27,217 nucleotides of DNA from Bacteroidales bacterium (GCA_004558535.1 SFCP01000046.1:1-27217), one strand, 5' to 3'. Shown: positions 15,870 to 23,924, counted from the first letter of the stretch. Numbers and translations: made by a program. The notes: generated by a model not told the origin, from the sequence alone.

Positions 15870-16511
15870 TCATGCTTCTACCTGCTTTATCACTTTGGCC
15901 GGACTGCCCACAGCTATACTGCATGGCGGGATGTCGTGGGTTACCACCGACCCGGCTCCTATTAACGCATAGTCACCGATGGTCACACCGGGCATGATGC
16001 AGACGCCCTCGCCGATATGTACATACTTGCCTATCTTTACGGGACCCTTGCTGGTCAGTTGTCGCTTTCGCGGCGGCACCTCCAGCTCGGCACGGGTCGT
16101 CCCGCCATGCGTATGGTCTGTGATGTAGCACCGGGCGCCCATGGTGGTCCACTCGCCTATCTCCACGTAGTTGATACATCCTATATGGCACAGCGCCTGC
16201 ACCACTACATGGTCATGCAGGATAAGGCGCGGCTGAAAATGTTGCCCGGTATTGAGAAATTTGTCAAAGCACTGCACACGGGCATGGAAGTGAAATTCCA
16301 CCTGGTCGCCGATTTCCATATACCGCTCACCGGACAGATGCAACTGCGTGCTGGCCAGAACCAAGCGGTCGCACTTGCCAAACCGATGCTTCAGATATGA
16401 GGCATAAATCAAACGCAACAGATGGCTGTACTTCGCACAGAGAGCACTCCATCCCAACTTTGCAAAAGGCCAAGTGAGCGCATCGAAAATACGCAAAACG
16501 AGCTGCTTCAT
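15870..16511 (-). CDS. Hexapeptide-repeat (left-handed beta-helix) acyltransferase
   Basis: An O- or N-acetyltransferase-like enzyme of 213 residues that probably decorates a sugar of the exopolysaccharide. After an amphipathic N-terminus (MKQLVLRIFDALTWPFAKLG), hexapeptide turns begin near residue 62 (LHLSGERYMEIGDQVEFHFH) and continue to the end (VKIGKYVHIGEGVCIMPGV, then IGDYALIGAGSVVTHDIPPC). The closing AVGSPAKVIKQ is the standard end of the family. TDHTHGG near 131-137 may carry the catalytic histidine. It starts 7 bases after the flippase gene. The acyl group and acceptor are unknown; a serine/galactoside acetyltransferase-like reaction is the usual assumption. Confidence 0.9.
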   Translation of the reverse strand: MKQLVLRIFDALTWPFAKLGWSALCAKYSHLLRLIYASYLKHRFGKCDRLVLASTQLHLSGERYMEIGDQVEFHFHARVQCFDKFLNTGQHFQPRLILHDHVVVQALCHIGCINYVEIGEWTTMGARCYITDHTHGGTTRAELEVPPRKRQLTSKGPVKIGKYVHIGEGVCIMPGVTIGDYALIGAGSVVTHDIPPCSIAVGSPAKVIKQVEA

Positions 16512-16518
16512 ACGCGGA

Positions 16519-18051
16519 CTATTCTTTTTTCTTCAATTTGAGTTTTACCAATATCATTTCGCGCTCCGCTGCCTTCAGACCCATAAGGAATGCACACAAA
16601 CCCGTCCATAGCACGCAGCCCACACAAAAGAGGAAATGCGCGGCTGCCGAAGAGAGCGGGACGAACTGCTGCAACAGATAGAGCGGAAGCAAGCTGCTTG
16701 CACCTACCGGCAAGATGCGCCAAAATACCTCCCGGAAAAATTTCCGTATCGAGAAATTATACAATCCCCGACACAGGTACATTCGGAAGCACTGTGCCAA
16801 TAGTGTGGTCAGCAAAAGCATCTGGAAGATTCCAGCAGGCTTGCCGGTCACATCAATCACCCAATAGCCTAATGGCAAGGTGGTCAGCAACGTGCTGCCT
16901 ATCACCAAGTAATACACTTTCACCCGGCCGGTGGCAGCCGCACCTATCATCATGGGATTGGCTACGCAATCCACCAAGGACACGCACAGCATCAAACGGA
17001 TGAAGTCGGCTGCAAACTGAGGCACACGGCCCAACCACAATTGCAGGACGAACTCCGTCTCAAGCCAAAGGGGCACAGCCATGAGCAACATCAACATAAA
17101 GGACAAACGCGAAGATGCCAAAATCAACCGGTTGCTGCTTTCGAGCTGTCCCTGCGCATAGGTTTTTGTAATCTGCGGATTGATGGCGGTCTGAAAACTG
17201 GAGATGAAGGCTGTCACGGCGGTTTGCACCTGAAATGCCACACCGCGCGCAGCGTTGACCACGGGTCCGCCGAAAGCATTCAGCACCAAGTTTATTCCCT
17301 GCGTATTGGCCACAAGCGAAGCATTACCGAAGGTGCTCCAACCCATGAAGGAGAGCATCTCGCGATACAGTCCCTTGTCCCGAACACGGACCAAGCGGAT
17401 ATTCCTGTAGTGTCTGCGGCAATAGAGCCAGTAGACCGTACGCACTATGGCGGCTTCGGCCAGCATCATCAGGGCGTAAGCAATCAGCAAATGCGCCGAG
17501 GGCATCACATACAAGGCAAGGGTAAGGCCCAATTTCAGCAGCACGTCCATGATGGTAATGGCTGCAAAGGCACCCATATCCTCGTGGGCAATAATCGTCG
17601 CGTTGCAGGGCATGCTCATAATCATCAGCATGCCAGATACAAGCGAACAACCGAAAACGACAAAGACATCCGCCACTTTTTCAGGGGGGAAGACCAAGAA
17701 ATAATGTATATACAGGCTTCCCAACAAACCGCCTATCAACACCACGGACAGGCCTAACAGACCGTGGATAGTCGTCGCAGCGGAATATACCTTGTTCAAG
17801 TAGTCCGCCTCGCCCCGTCCCAAAGCCACAGTGATATACCGCTGCGTGCAGGTAGTCATGGAATTGTTCAGAAACATCAGTACAACGACAATTCCGCCCA
17901 CCACGTCATACAATCCGTAATTCTCTTCACCGAGCACCTGCAGCAGGACGCGCGAAGTATAGAGAAAAACGGCCATTTGAAAGAGCATGCGAAAATACAA
18001 GATGACTGTATTCTTCGCCACTCGCCTATTATTCACTGCTTGCTGTGACAA
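16519..18051 (-). CDS. Polysaccharide flippase (Wzx-type, MOP superfamily)
   Basis: An integral inner-membrane protein of 510 residues with 12-14 hydrophobic segments. It would flip the lipid-linked repeat unit to the periplasmic face. The N-terminus NTVILYFRMLFQMAVFLYTS with RVLLQVLGEENYGLYDVVGG is typical of Bacteroidota Wzx proteins, as are NSMTTCTQRYITVALG and the later AFISSFQTAINPQITKTYAQ. The lysine-rich C-terminus is cytoplasmic. It sits between the export gene (28 bases upstream) and the acyltransferase (7 bases downstream). Together with the EpsG-type polymerase and Wzz it defines a Wzx/Wzy-dependent pathway; no ABC transporter for polysaccharide is present. Confidence 0.92.
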   Translation of the reverse strand: MSQQAVNNRRVAKNTVILYFRMLFQMAVFLYTSRVLLQVLGEENYGLYDVVGGIVVVLMFLNNSMTTCTQRYITVALGRGEADYLNKVYSAATTIHGLLGLSVVLIGGLLGSLYIHYFLVFPPEKVADVFVVFGCSLVSGMLMIMSMPCNATIIAHEDMGAFAAITIMDVLLKLGLTLALYVMPSAHLLIAYALMMLAEAAIVRTVYWLYCRRHYRNIRLVRVRDKGLYREMLSFMGWSTFGNASLVANTQGINLVLNAFGGPVVNAARGVAFQVQTAVTAFISSFQTAINPQITKTYAQGQLESSNRLILASSRLSFMLMLLMAVPLWLETEFVLQLWLGRVPQFAADFIRLMLCVSLVDCVANPMMIGAAATGRVKVYYLVIGSTLLTTLPLGYWVIDVTGKPAGIFQMLLLTTLLAQCFRMYLCRGLYNFSIRKFFREVFWRILPVGASSLLPLYLLQQFVPLSSAAAHFLFCVGCVLWTGLCAFLMGLKAAEREMILVKLKLKKKE

Positions 18052-18079
18052 AAGTGTTTTCTTATTGGCTACGTCTGAT

Positions 18080-20614
18080 TTACTTCAGCAATGTGGCGAC
18101 TACCGTACCCAGTGTTGCGGTCATGGTACCCATGCTGAGAATTTCTCCCACCGTGATAGAGCGACGCTTGGGCTTTGCCGGTACTACGATCTCGCATCCG
18201 GGTTGTATATCCTTGCCCGACCTCACACGGCTTACCGTACCATTCATATTTACCACAAACACGCGGCTCTTCTTGGCCCGCTCTCCGTAGCCACCGGCTT
18301 GGTTGATGTAATAACTCAGTTTCGCACCTTTTTTATAGGCCACGGTATTGGGACACATCACCTCGCCGTTGATGGTCACCGTGTTGTTGAACTGGGGGAT
18401 GGTCAGCTTGTCACCCTCCTGCAACACGATGTCCCATTCGTTGTTGCCTGGATTGGCCAGCGCCAGGTCCAAGTTGATACCTACATATCTGGTATCGCCC
18501 AGATCCAACTTCTTTGTATCGACCGAGTCGCCGCTGTTGATGAGTTTGAGCATAGACTGCTGTTTCAGTTTTTCGGCCGGCGAGAGTTTGCGCTCCAATC
18601 GTGCACCCTTGGCATAGGCTTCTGCATTCAGGCCACCGGCTGCTGCGACCAAATCGCTCAGGCGGAATTCCTTTTTCGTCAGGACATAGGTGCCGCTGAA
18701 TGCCACTTCGCCCTGTATGTACACGTGTTCCTGCTCCACATATCCCGGCGAGCGACGCACGTAGACCTCGTCAAAGGGCTGAAGCACGAAGCCCGGCTCA
18801 CCATCTATCACGAAACCGTCCTTCAGCGCGAAGCTGTAGGAATGCGCGACGACCGTGCCGGAATGCTCTGCGTTGTTGTCGCGAATGCGGCGCGACACGT
18901 CCACCTTTACCATGGAGGCGGCATCCGTCAATCCGCCAGCCTGCAGGATAAAGTCTTCGAGTGTCAGGTTTTCGATGTAGTCATATTCACCCGGATAGGC
19001 CACTTCTCCGTCTATCCTGAGCACACGTTCCTCCTGCATATCCCGCCGTGAGGGCACGTAGAGGATGTCTTCGTTTCGCAAAGCCACATCGGCCACCTTA
19101 TGGTCCATCAGGTCTTTCAGGTTGATAGACTGTGCTTCGAGGGTACGGTCTTCCTTGCGTCGATACAGGACGGCATGCTCCACGAAAGCATCTTCCATCG
19201 CTCCGCCGGCTTTTTCCACCAGTTGGCGCAGGGAGTTGATACTCCCATCCATCTGATACATGCCCGGGCGGAAGACTGCGCCTTTTACCTCGACCATATT
19301 GCTGAAGCGGTTCAGCACGGAGTCTACGAAGACCGAGTCGCCATCCGCCACCTTAAAGGAGTTGCAGTCAAATTCATCCACGGTATAGACGGAGTAACGC
19401 CCGCCGGTCTTGCGGACCAAGCGCACATTATCCTGGTAAGCGTCGCCGGTGAAGCCGCCGGCATACTTGAGCAGGGTTCCCAAGCTCTCGTCGCCTTTCA
19501 TCTCGTAAATCATGGGTCGCTTCACCTTGCCCGTCACCTCTACCAGGCAGTCATAGGGATCCACCGTGATGACGTCGCCCGATGCCAAGCGCACATTTCC
19601 CTTTAGGTTCCCGTTCAGTATGTAGTCATACACATCGACGGTGGTTACGAGGCGTCCGTTGCGATACACCTTGATGTTGCGCAGTGTTCCGATGTCGTTG
19701 ACGCCCCCGGCCATATAGAGGGCATGGAATACAGTCGAGAAGGCCGACAGCGTGTAGGTGCCGGGCACTTCCACCTCGCCCATCACGTTGACCGAGATGG
19801 TGCGTGTTTCTCCCACGGTCAGTTTGACATTCGAGCCGTTGTATCGTTGTCCCAGTGTACTTCTCAGTCTGTTGTTGGCCTGTGCTACAGTCAATCCGCT
19901 GACCTGCACCGGTCCGAAGCCCTCGATGTCTATGTTACCCTCGGGCGACACGGTGCTGGTAAATACATTCTGCGAAGCGCCCCACACATCGATATACACG
20001 GCATCGCCGGGGCCCAAGCGATAATCTGCCGGGGTGGCAATGTTCATTTCCGGCTCAAACGTGAGGTTTCGCCGGTTGAATATATTTTTTCCGAAGATTT
20101 GCTTTTTTCCCTCCGTCTTCTCCAGTCCGAACAAATCGCCGTAAAGTTCCATTGAGTCGGGCAGGAGGAAGTCCACCTCGTCTGTATACATATCCTCGCG
20201 CCGCTCGTTGAGCAGTGTGCGCTGATACGGCGTCAGCTGTGCCTCGTCAATTCTATTCCCGCGGTTCTTGCGTTGATATTGTCCCTGCAGTGTCGCGTCG
20301 GTATCCTCCAAGTCTGCTCCTCCCCGGCGGGTGCGGTCCGTCAGTGTCTTTGCGCCGCCGCTCAAGTTGCGGGCGCCTACTTGGTCCTTGCCCTGCTCCC
20401 TTTCGTAGCGGTCTCTGATGCGGCGTATCTGCTCGATGGGCACGCCGCGCTCTATCAACTTTCTGACGATATCCTCCCTACTCGTACCTTTGTCGTTCTC
20501 CTTGATCATGAACTCTATCACCTGGTTGTCCGACATGGAGGAGACTTGTGCCATCGCGGGTGCAAAGGTCACAAGCAGCAAGAGGGGGAGTAATAATTTT
20601 CTGAGACGTATCAT
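18080..20614 (-). CDS. SLBB-domain polysaccharide export protein (Wza-like)
   Basis: This is likely to form the periplasmic/outer-membrane export channel for the polymer. It has 844 residues, more than twice the length of E. coli Wza, as is normal in Bacteroidales. Start at 20614: the ATG begins a clear signal peptide MIRLRKLLLPLLLLVTFAPA-MAQ; an open frame upstream adds non-signal residues. Then comes a helical region (30-75) and a charged linker. The poly-export domain is near 190-285 (NIATPADYRLGPGDAVYIDV). Several SLBB beta-grasp repeats follow, each starting like VEVTGKVKRPMIYEM, VEVKGAVFRPGMYQMDG, LRIDGEVAYPGEYDYIEN, VYIQGEVAFSGTYVLTKKE or VTINGEVMCPNTVAYKKG. A short hydrophobic C-terminus (SMGTMTATLGTVVATLL) ends it. 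No lipobox is present. Confidence 0.93.
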   Translation of the reverse strand: MIRLRKLLLPLLLLVTFAPAMAQVSSMSDNQVIEFMIKENDKGTSREDIVRKLIERGVPIEQIRRIRDRYEREQGKDQVGARNLSGGAKTLTDRTRRGGADLEDTDATLQGQYQRKNRGNRIDEAQLTPYQRTLLNERREDMYTDEVDFLLPDSMELYGDLFGLEKTEGKKQIFGKNIFNRRNLTFEPEMNIATPADYRLGPGDAVYIDVWGASQNVFTSTVSPEGNIDIEGFGPVQVSGLTVAQANNRLRSTLGQRYNGSNVKLTVGETRTISVNVMGEVEVPGTYTLSAFSTVFHALYMAGGVNDIGTLRNIKVYRNGRLVTTVDVYDYILNGNLKGNVRLASGDVITVDPYDCLVEVTGKVKRPMIYEMKGDESLGTLLKYAGGFTGDAYQDNVRLVRKTGGRYSVYTVDEFDCNSFKVADGDSVFVDSVLNRFSNMVEVKGAVFRPGMYQMDGSINSLRQLVEKAGGAMEDAFVEHAVLYRRKEDRTLEAQSINLKDLMDHKVADVALRNEDILYVPSRRDMQEERVLRIDGEVAYPGEYDYIENLTLEDFILQAGGLTDAASMVKVDVSRRIRDNNAEHSGTVVAHSYSFALKDGFVIDGEPGFVLQPFDEVYVRRSPGYVEQEHVYIQGEVAFSGTYVLTKKEFRLSDLVAAAGGLNAEAYAKGARLERKLSPAEKLKQQSMLKLINSGDSVDTKKLDLGDTRYVGINLDLALANPGNNEWDIVLQEGDKLTIPQFNNTVTINGEVMCPNTVAYKKGAKLSYYINQAGGYGERAKKSRVFVVNMNGTVSRVRSGKDIQPGCEIVVPAKPKRRSITVGEILSMGTMTATLGTVVATLLK

Positions 20615-20698
20615 AATCTTTGTTTGGGAAATTTTTACAGCTGCCTCGAGCACCACCCGGTACCCGGCGTGGTACTGCAAAGCGAAGCCCGCGCAGCC

Positions 20699-21355
20699 TC
20701 ACAATGTCTTTCCGCCGCTGATAATCAGCCACACGGTTCGCAGCATGATTTTCACGTCCGTCCACGGCGTTCCTGTCTCCAGATAGTGCAAGTCCATGTT
20801 CAGGCGTTCCAACATCTTTTCCATCGAATTGGTATAGCCGTTATACAGGGTGGCATCCGACGTAATGCCGGGGCGCATCTGGTACAGGCAGGCATAACGG
20901 GCATCGTGCTCCATAATCTGCCGGATAAAGTATTCCCGCTCCGGCCGATAGCCCACCAGCGACATATCCCCCACGAAAACGTTCCACAACTGTGGCAACT
21001 CGTCCAAGTGGTGCAAGCGCAGCCAAGCGCCCACCTTGGTCACGCGCGGGTCGTCCGCTTCTTCCAGCCGGGGGCCGTCTGCTTCTGCGTCAACGGTCAT
21101 GGTGCGAAACTTCAGGATGTCAAAGGGCTTTCCGTCCTTTCCGATGCGCTCCTGCCTGTAAATGACAGGACCATCGCCCTGCAACTTCAATGCCACATAC
21201 ACCGCCAAAAAAAGCGGGGACAACAGGATCATCCCGAGGGCCGACAACAGCACGTCCGACACCCGCTTTACCACACAGGCCGCCTGCCCCATGCCTCGCG
21301 CAACGGGTTCACAAGCGATTCTTCTGTTTACCGATGTATATTGCATCTTTTTCAT
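20699..21355 (-). CDS. Initiating sugar (phosphoglycosyl) transferase, monotopic PglC/WcaJ type
   Basis: This enzyme puts the first sugar-1-phosphate on undecaprenyl phosphate and so starts each repeat unit. It has 218 residues, the short form without the N-terminal membrane domain of WcaJ. A reentrant membrane helix lies near 30-57 (VSDVLLSALGMILLSPLFLA). Conserved motifs follow: YRQERIGKDGKPF, LKFRTM at 81-86, DDPRVTKVGAWLR, DELPQLWNVFVGDMSLVG at 118-135 and YRPERE. The start at 21355 (MKKMQYTS) was chosen over one 57 bases upstream because the extra residues are not family-like. It is the first gene of the operon, 84 bases before the export gene. Sugar donor unknown. Confidence 0.93.
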   Translation of the reverse strand: MKKMQYTSVNRRIACEPVARGMGQAACVVKRVSDVLLSALGMILLSPLFLAVYVALKLQGDGPVIYRQERIGKDGKPFDILKFRTMTVDAEADGPRLEEADDPRVTKVGAWLRLHHLDELPQLWNVFVGDMSLVGYRPEREYFIRQIMEHDARYACLYQMRPGITSDATLYNGYTNSMEKMLERLNMDLHYLETGTPWTDVKIMLRTVWLIISGGKTL

Positions 21356-21704
21356 AATACCGACAGCGGTGGGAGCAGGCAGGCTGTCTGCCTTTCCCCG
21401 CTCATCCGGCATGGGCTTCGCAAAATTCTATATTATTAAGAACGCAGATTTTGGCTTTTATTGCCATTCCCGCGTATTTTTATGGTCATCATGCCCCAAA
21501 TTATTTTGCCGCGCGCCGCCACAGAGCCTGCGGCAAGACCGGCATGGCGGGCAGCGCCTGCCGCAGTCTCTAAGGGGAGGGACAGGGCGGAGGAGGAATG
21601 GAGCAACCCCCGATGGAGCAACCACGGGGAGGAACAGGGCAACACCCGATGGAGCAACCCCCGATGGAACAACCACGGGGAGGAACAGGGCAACCCCGGG
21701 GGGA
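21356..21704. other. Non-coding gap upstream of the polysaccharide operon
   Basis: There are 349 bases without a supported gene. The part next to the operon (21421-21510) is AT-rich and is the likely place for its promoter, but no full TTTG-N19-TAnnTTTG could be found on the minus strand. The rest is GC-rich and contains the 51-base tandem repeat at 21598-21699. Three overlapping open frames occur in it, on both strands; all are low-complexity repeat translations. Confidence 0.55.
21598..21699. repeat. 51-bp tandem repeat, two copies
   Basis: Units 21598-21648 and 21649-21699 are near-identical and start with ATGGAGCAACCCCCGATGGA. Within each unit the phrase ATGGAGCAACC itself occurs twice, and CCCC...TGG/CCA...GGGG can form a small stem. 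The period is 17 codons, so all six frames stay open and give proline-rich repeats (for instance MEQPPMEQPRGGTGQ on the plus strand). No start signal or conservation evidence supports a protein. It follows the stop of the small basic protein by only a few bases. Confidence 0.7.
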
Positions 21705-21953
21705 CTACTTTCCCTTGTGTCGATTGGCGCGCCGGGCACGTATCTCCGCCTTCTTCTTGGCGGCGCCGCTGCCATGCAGTCCGGTGATGTAGGTTTTCTT
21801 CTTCGCCTTTGTCTTCACCTTGCCCCCGCCGTTTGGGCCTTGAGACGTTTGGGCCTTGAGTCGGGCACCTTTGAAGACAATGCCGCCCGTGATGGCACGG
21901 TTGATTTCCTCTTCGCCGGCTTTACGCCCTGTGGGGTTATCGGGATTTACCAT
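21705..21953 (-). CDS. Small basic protein of unknown function
   Basis: I do not recognise a named family. The product is 82 residues and strongly basic: the first third is moderately acidic (NPDNPTGRKAGEEEINRAI), followed by a Gly-rich hydrophobic part (TGGIVFKGARL) and a lysine/arginine-rich tail (KVKTKAKKKTYITG, then AAKKKAEIRARRANRHKGK). Composition suggests nucleic-acid binding, perhaps RNA or ribosome, but this is only inference. It starts 95 bases after the AICAR transformylase stop on the same strand and could share its transcript. It looks more protein-like than the antisense frames over the same bases. Confidence 0.55.
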   Translation of the reverse strand: MVNPDNPTGRKAGEEEINRAITGGIVFKGARLKAQTSQGPNGGGKVKTKAKKKTYITGLHGSGAAKKKAEIRARRANRHKGK

Positions 21954-22048
21954 AAACGAATTTGGTTGGGATGTTGAGATTTACGCACAGGGCAGACGCC
22001 TGCCGGTAAGGTCCCTACCGGCACGCACCCCGTGCCATTTTAATCCGA

Positions 22049-23233
22049 TCAATGGTGAAACAGGCGCACACCGGTAAAGGCCATCGTCATGCCGTATTTG
22101 TCGCATGTGGCAATGACATGGTCATCGCGCACACTGCCGCCGGCTTGGGCCACATATTGCACGCCGCTCTTGTGGGCGCGCTCGATGTTGTCGCCAAAGG
22201 GGAAGAACGCGTCCGAACCGAGGCACACGTCCTTCAGCCCGGCCAACCATTCTTTCTTTTCCTCGCGCGTCAAGGGCTCGGGCTGCCGTGTGAAGAACTG
22301 CTGCCAAGCGCCGTCGCTTAGCACGTCCTCGTAGTCCTCCGAGATGTAGATGTCTATGGTATTGTCGCGGTCGGCACGACGGATTTTCTCCACCCAGGGC
22401 AGGGCCATCACCTTGGGGTGCTGACGCAACCACCATATATCCGCCTTATTGCCGGCCAGCCGCGTGCAGTGGATACGGCTTTGCTGTCCGGCACCGATGC
22501 CGATTGCCTGTCCGTCCTTCACGTAGCACACCGAGTTCGACTGCGTATATTTCAGCGTAATGAGCGCTATCATCAGGTCGCGCTTGGCCCAATCGGGGAA
22601 GTGCTGCTGCTGCGTAGGCACATGGGCGAAGAGCGCTGCATCGGTGAGGTCCACCTCGTTGCGTCCCTGCTCAAAAGTCACGCCAAAGACCTGCTTGCGC
22701 TCGATGGGCTGCGGCTTGTAGTCCGGGTCAATGCGGATGACGTTGTAGGTACCCTTCCGCTTCTCGCGCAGGATGGCCAATGCCTCGTCGGTGAAGCCCG
22801 GCGCGATGACCCCATCGCTCACTTCGCGCTTGATCAGCAGGGCCGTAGCCTTGTCGCACACGTCGCTCAACGCGATGAAATCCCCGTAGCTCGACATGCG
22901 GTCGGCACCGCGGGCACGGGCATAGGCGGAAGCGATGGGCGTGAGCGGCTCGCTGAGGTCGTCCACGAAATAGATGCGGGCCAAGGTTTCACTGAGGGGC
23001 AGGCCCACCGCCGCACCGGCCGGCGAAACGTGCTTAAACGAGGTGGCAGCGGGCAGGCCGGTGGCTCTCTTCAGTTCGCTGACCAACTGCCAGCCGTTCA
23101 GGGCGTCCAGGAAGTTGATATAACCGGGCCGTCCGTTCAGGACCTCCAACGGCAGTTCGCCGCCGTCCTCCATCAGGATGCGGGCCGGTTTTTGGTTGGG
23201 GTTACAACCGTATTTCAACGCTAATTCATTCAT
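22049..23233 (-). CDS. Stand-alone AICAR transformylase (phosphoribosylaminoimidazolecarboxamide formyltransferase)
   Basis: This enzyme converts AICAR and 10-formyltetrahydrofolate to FAICAR, the ninth step of purine synthesis. It has 394 residues and lacks the N-terminal IMP cyclohydrolase domain of bifunctional PurH. Catalytic Lys67-His68 are in SFKHVSPAGAAVG. KYTQSNSVCYVKDGQAIGIG followed by AGQQSRIHCTRLAG and WWLR, and the C-terminal SDAFFPFGDNIERA and RLFHH, closely follow the C-terminal half of eukaryotic ATIC as I remember it. A longer open frame begins at 23350. The ATG at 23233 (MNELALKYGCNPNQKPARI) was chosen because similarity begins there and a -7 box lies upstream inside the longer frame. 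IMP cyclohydrolase must be encoded elsewhere. Confidence 0.92.
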   Translation of the reverse strand: MNELALKYGCNPNQKPARILMEDGGELPLEVLNGRPGYINFLDALNGWQLVSELKRATGLPAATSFKHVSPAGAAVGLPLSETLARIYFVDDLSEPLTPIASAYARARGADRMSSYGDFIALSDVCDKATALLIKREVSDGVIAPGFTDEALAILREKRKGTYNVIRIDPDYKPQPIERKQVFGVTFEQGRNEVDLTDAALFAHVPTQQQHFPDWAKRDLMIALITLKYTQSNSVCYVKDGQAIGIGAGQQSRIHCTRLAGNKADIWWLRQHPKVMALPWVEKIRRADRDNTIDIYISEDYEDVLSDGAWQQFFTRQPEPLTREEKKEWLAGLKDVCLGSDAFFPFGDNIERAHKSGVQYVAQAGGSVRDDHVIATCDKYGMTMAFTGVRLFHH

Positions 23234-23319
23234 ATACGATGATGGTAAATACATTTCTGGGGATGGAAATTGCCCGCAGAGACGCCTCCGTTTTCGGGGC
23301 GGCACACGCAGAGCGACCG

Positions 23320-23327
23320 CAAAGTTA
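23320..23327 (-). promoter_or_regulatory. Likely -7 box of the AICAR transformylase promoter
   Basis: On the minus strand TAACTTTG (TAnnTTTG) lies 87 bases before the start codon, in the context GTTTTTTCTGCGTAACTTTG. The nearest TTTG upstream is 25 bases away, too far for the normal 19-20. A near-identical context (GTTTTTTCGTAACTTTGC) stands upstream of the S8 peptidase gene, which supports both as promoters. Confidence 0.45.
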
Positions 23328-23461
23328 CGCAGAAAAAACGGATTGTGCACTACAAAGGAGAGGAAATCACTGTTTTCGGGCCGGGAAGCCGGGGAAGCTG
23401 ACGGAGAAAGTAAGCGGGAAAGTAAGCAGGAAAGTTAGCGGGTGGAAAAGGCCGAGCTTCA

Positions 23462-23672
23462 CTCGCCTTGCACCGAACTGCATGTTACGGGCGGCGGCTC
23501 GGCAATGGGAGGAAGGCTTGTGGCGCTCGCCCTGCACCGAACTGCATATTACGGGCGGCGGCTCGGCGATAGGAGCAAGGCTTGTGGCATATTTGCGGCG
23601 GCTCGGCAACAGGAGCAAGCCTTGTTGCGCTCGCCTTGCACACAAATTGCGCTCGCCCTGCACCCTAATTCC
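23462..23672 (+). repeat. GC-rich modular repeat, cluster 3
   Basis: CTCGCC(T/C)TGCAC recurs at 23462, 23526, 23630 and 23652. It is followed by CCGAACTGCATGTTACGGG or a close variant, then GGCGGCTCGGC, then a variable segment. The last variable segment can fold (GGCAACAGG with CCTTGTTGC). The plan is the same as clusters 1, 2 and 4 (CTCGCCTTGCAC, small palindrome, CGGCTCGG, hairpin), but the TATCTTTG promoter box is replaced by GC-rich sequence. The right edge has CTAATTCCTA as in clusters 1 and 4. Open frames across it are repeat translations. Confidence 0.7.
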
Positions 23673-23885
23673 TACTTCCCGAAGGGAGAAAGTGCATAAA
23701 AGTGCACAGGTAGATTTAACGTAAACTTTCCTAAAGTCCCATTTTGTGCCGGAATTTTCCGCTTTCTCTGCAGTTCGTTTTTCGCAAGTGCTGCCCAATT
23801 TCAACTACTTGGGACGTAGATAAAACCAAGTGCCTTGTAGTTTTGACCAAGTGCCTTGTAGTTTTGCGCGCAGGCAGGACCTAAA

Positions 23886-23924
23886 AAGGGAGGAAGCCGC
23901 TTGCTGTGTACGGTTTCCTCCCTT
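23886..23924 (-). terminator. Strong hairpin with T-run, inside element copy B
   Basis: AAGGGAGGAA at 23886-23895 pairs with TTCCTCCCTT at 23915-23924. The stem extends inward by four more pairs (one G-T) to an 11-base loop. On the minus strand it is followed directly by TTTTTAGG, a good intrinsic terminator. It lies 25 bases after the HD-gene stop, and also at the predicted start site of the copy B promoter, so it could end either transcript. Confidence 0.65.

Noticed and set aside
21436..21775. Minus-strand and plus-strand proline-rich frames around the 51-bp repeat
   Set aside because: A repeat of 51 bases keeps every frame open, so frame length is no evidence. No start context or domain supports a protein.
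23367..23804. Frames of 85-161 codons across 23239-23804
   Set aside because: They translate repeat cluster 3 and flanks, giving recurring ALHRTAYYGRR-like or RARRAQ-like strings. Repeat structure explains the open frames.
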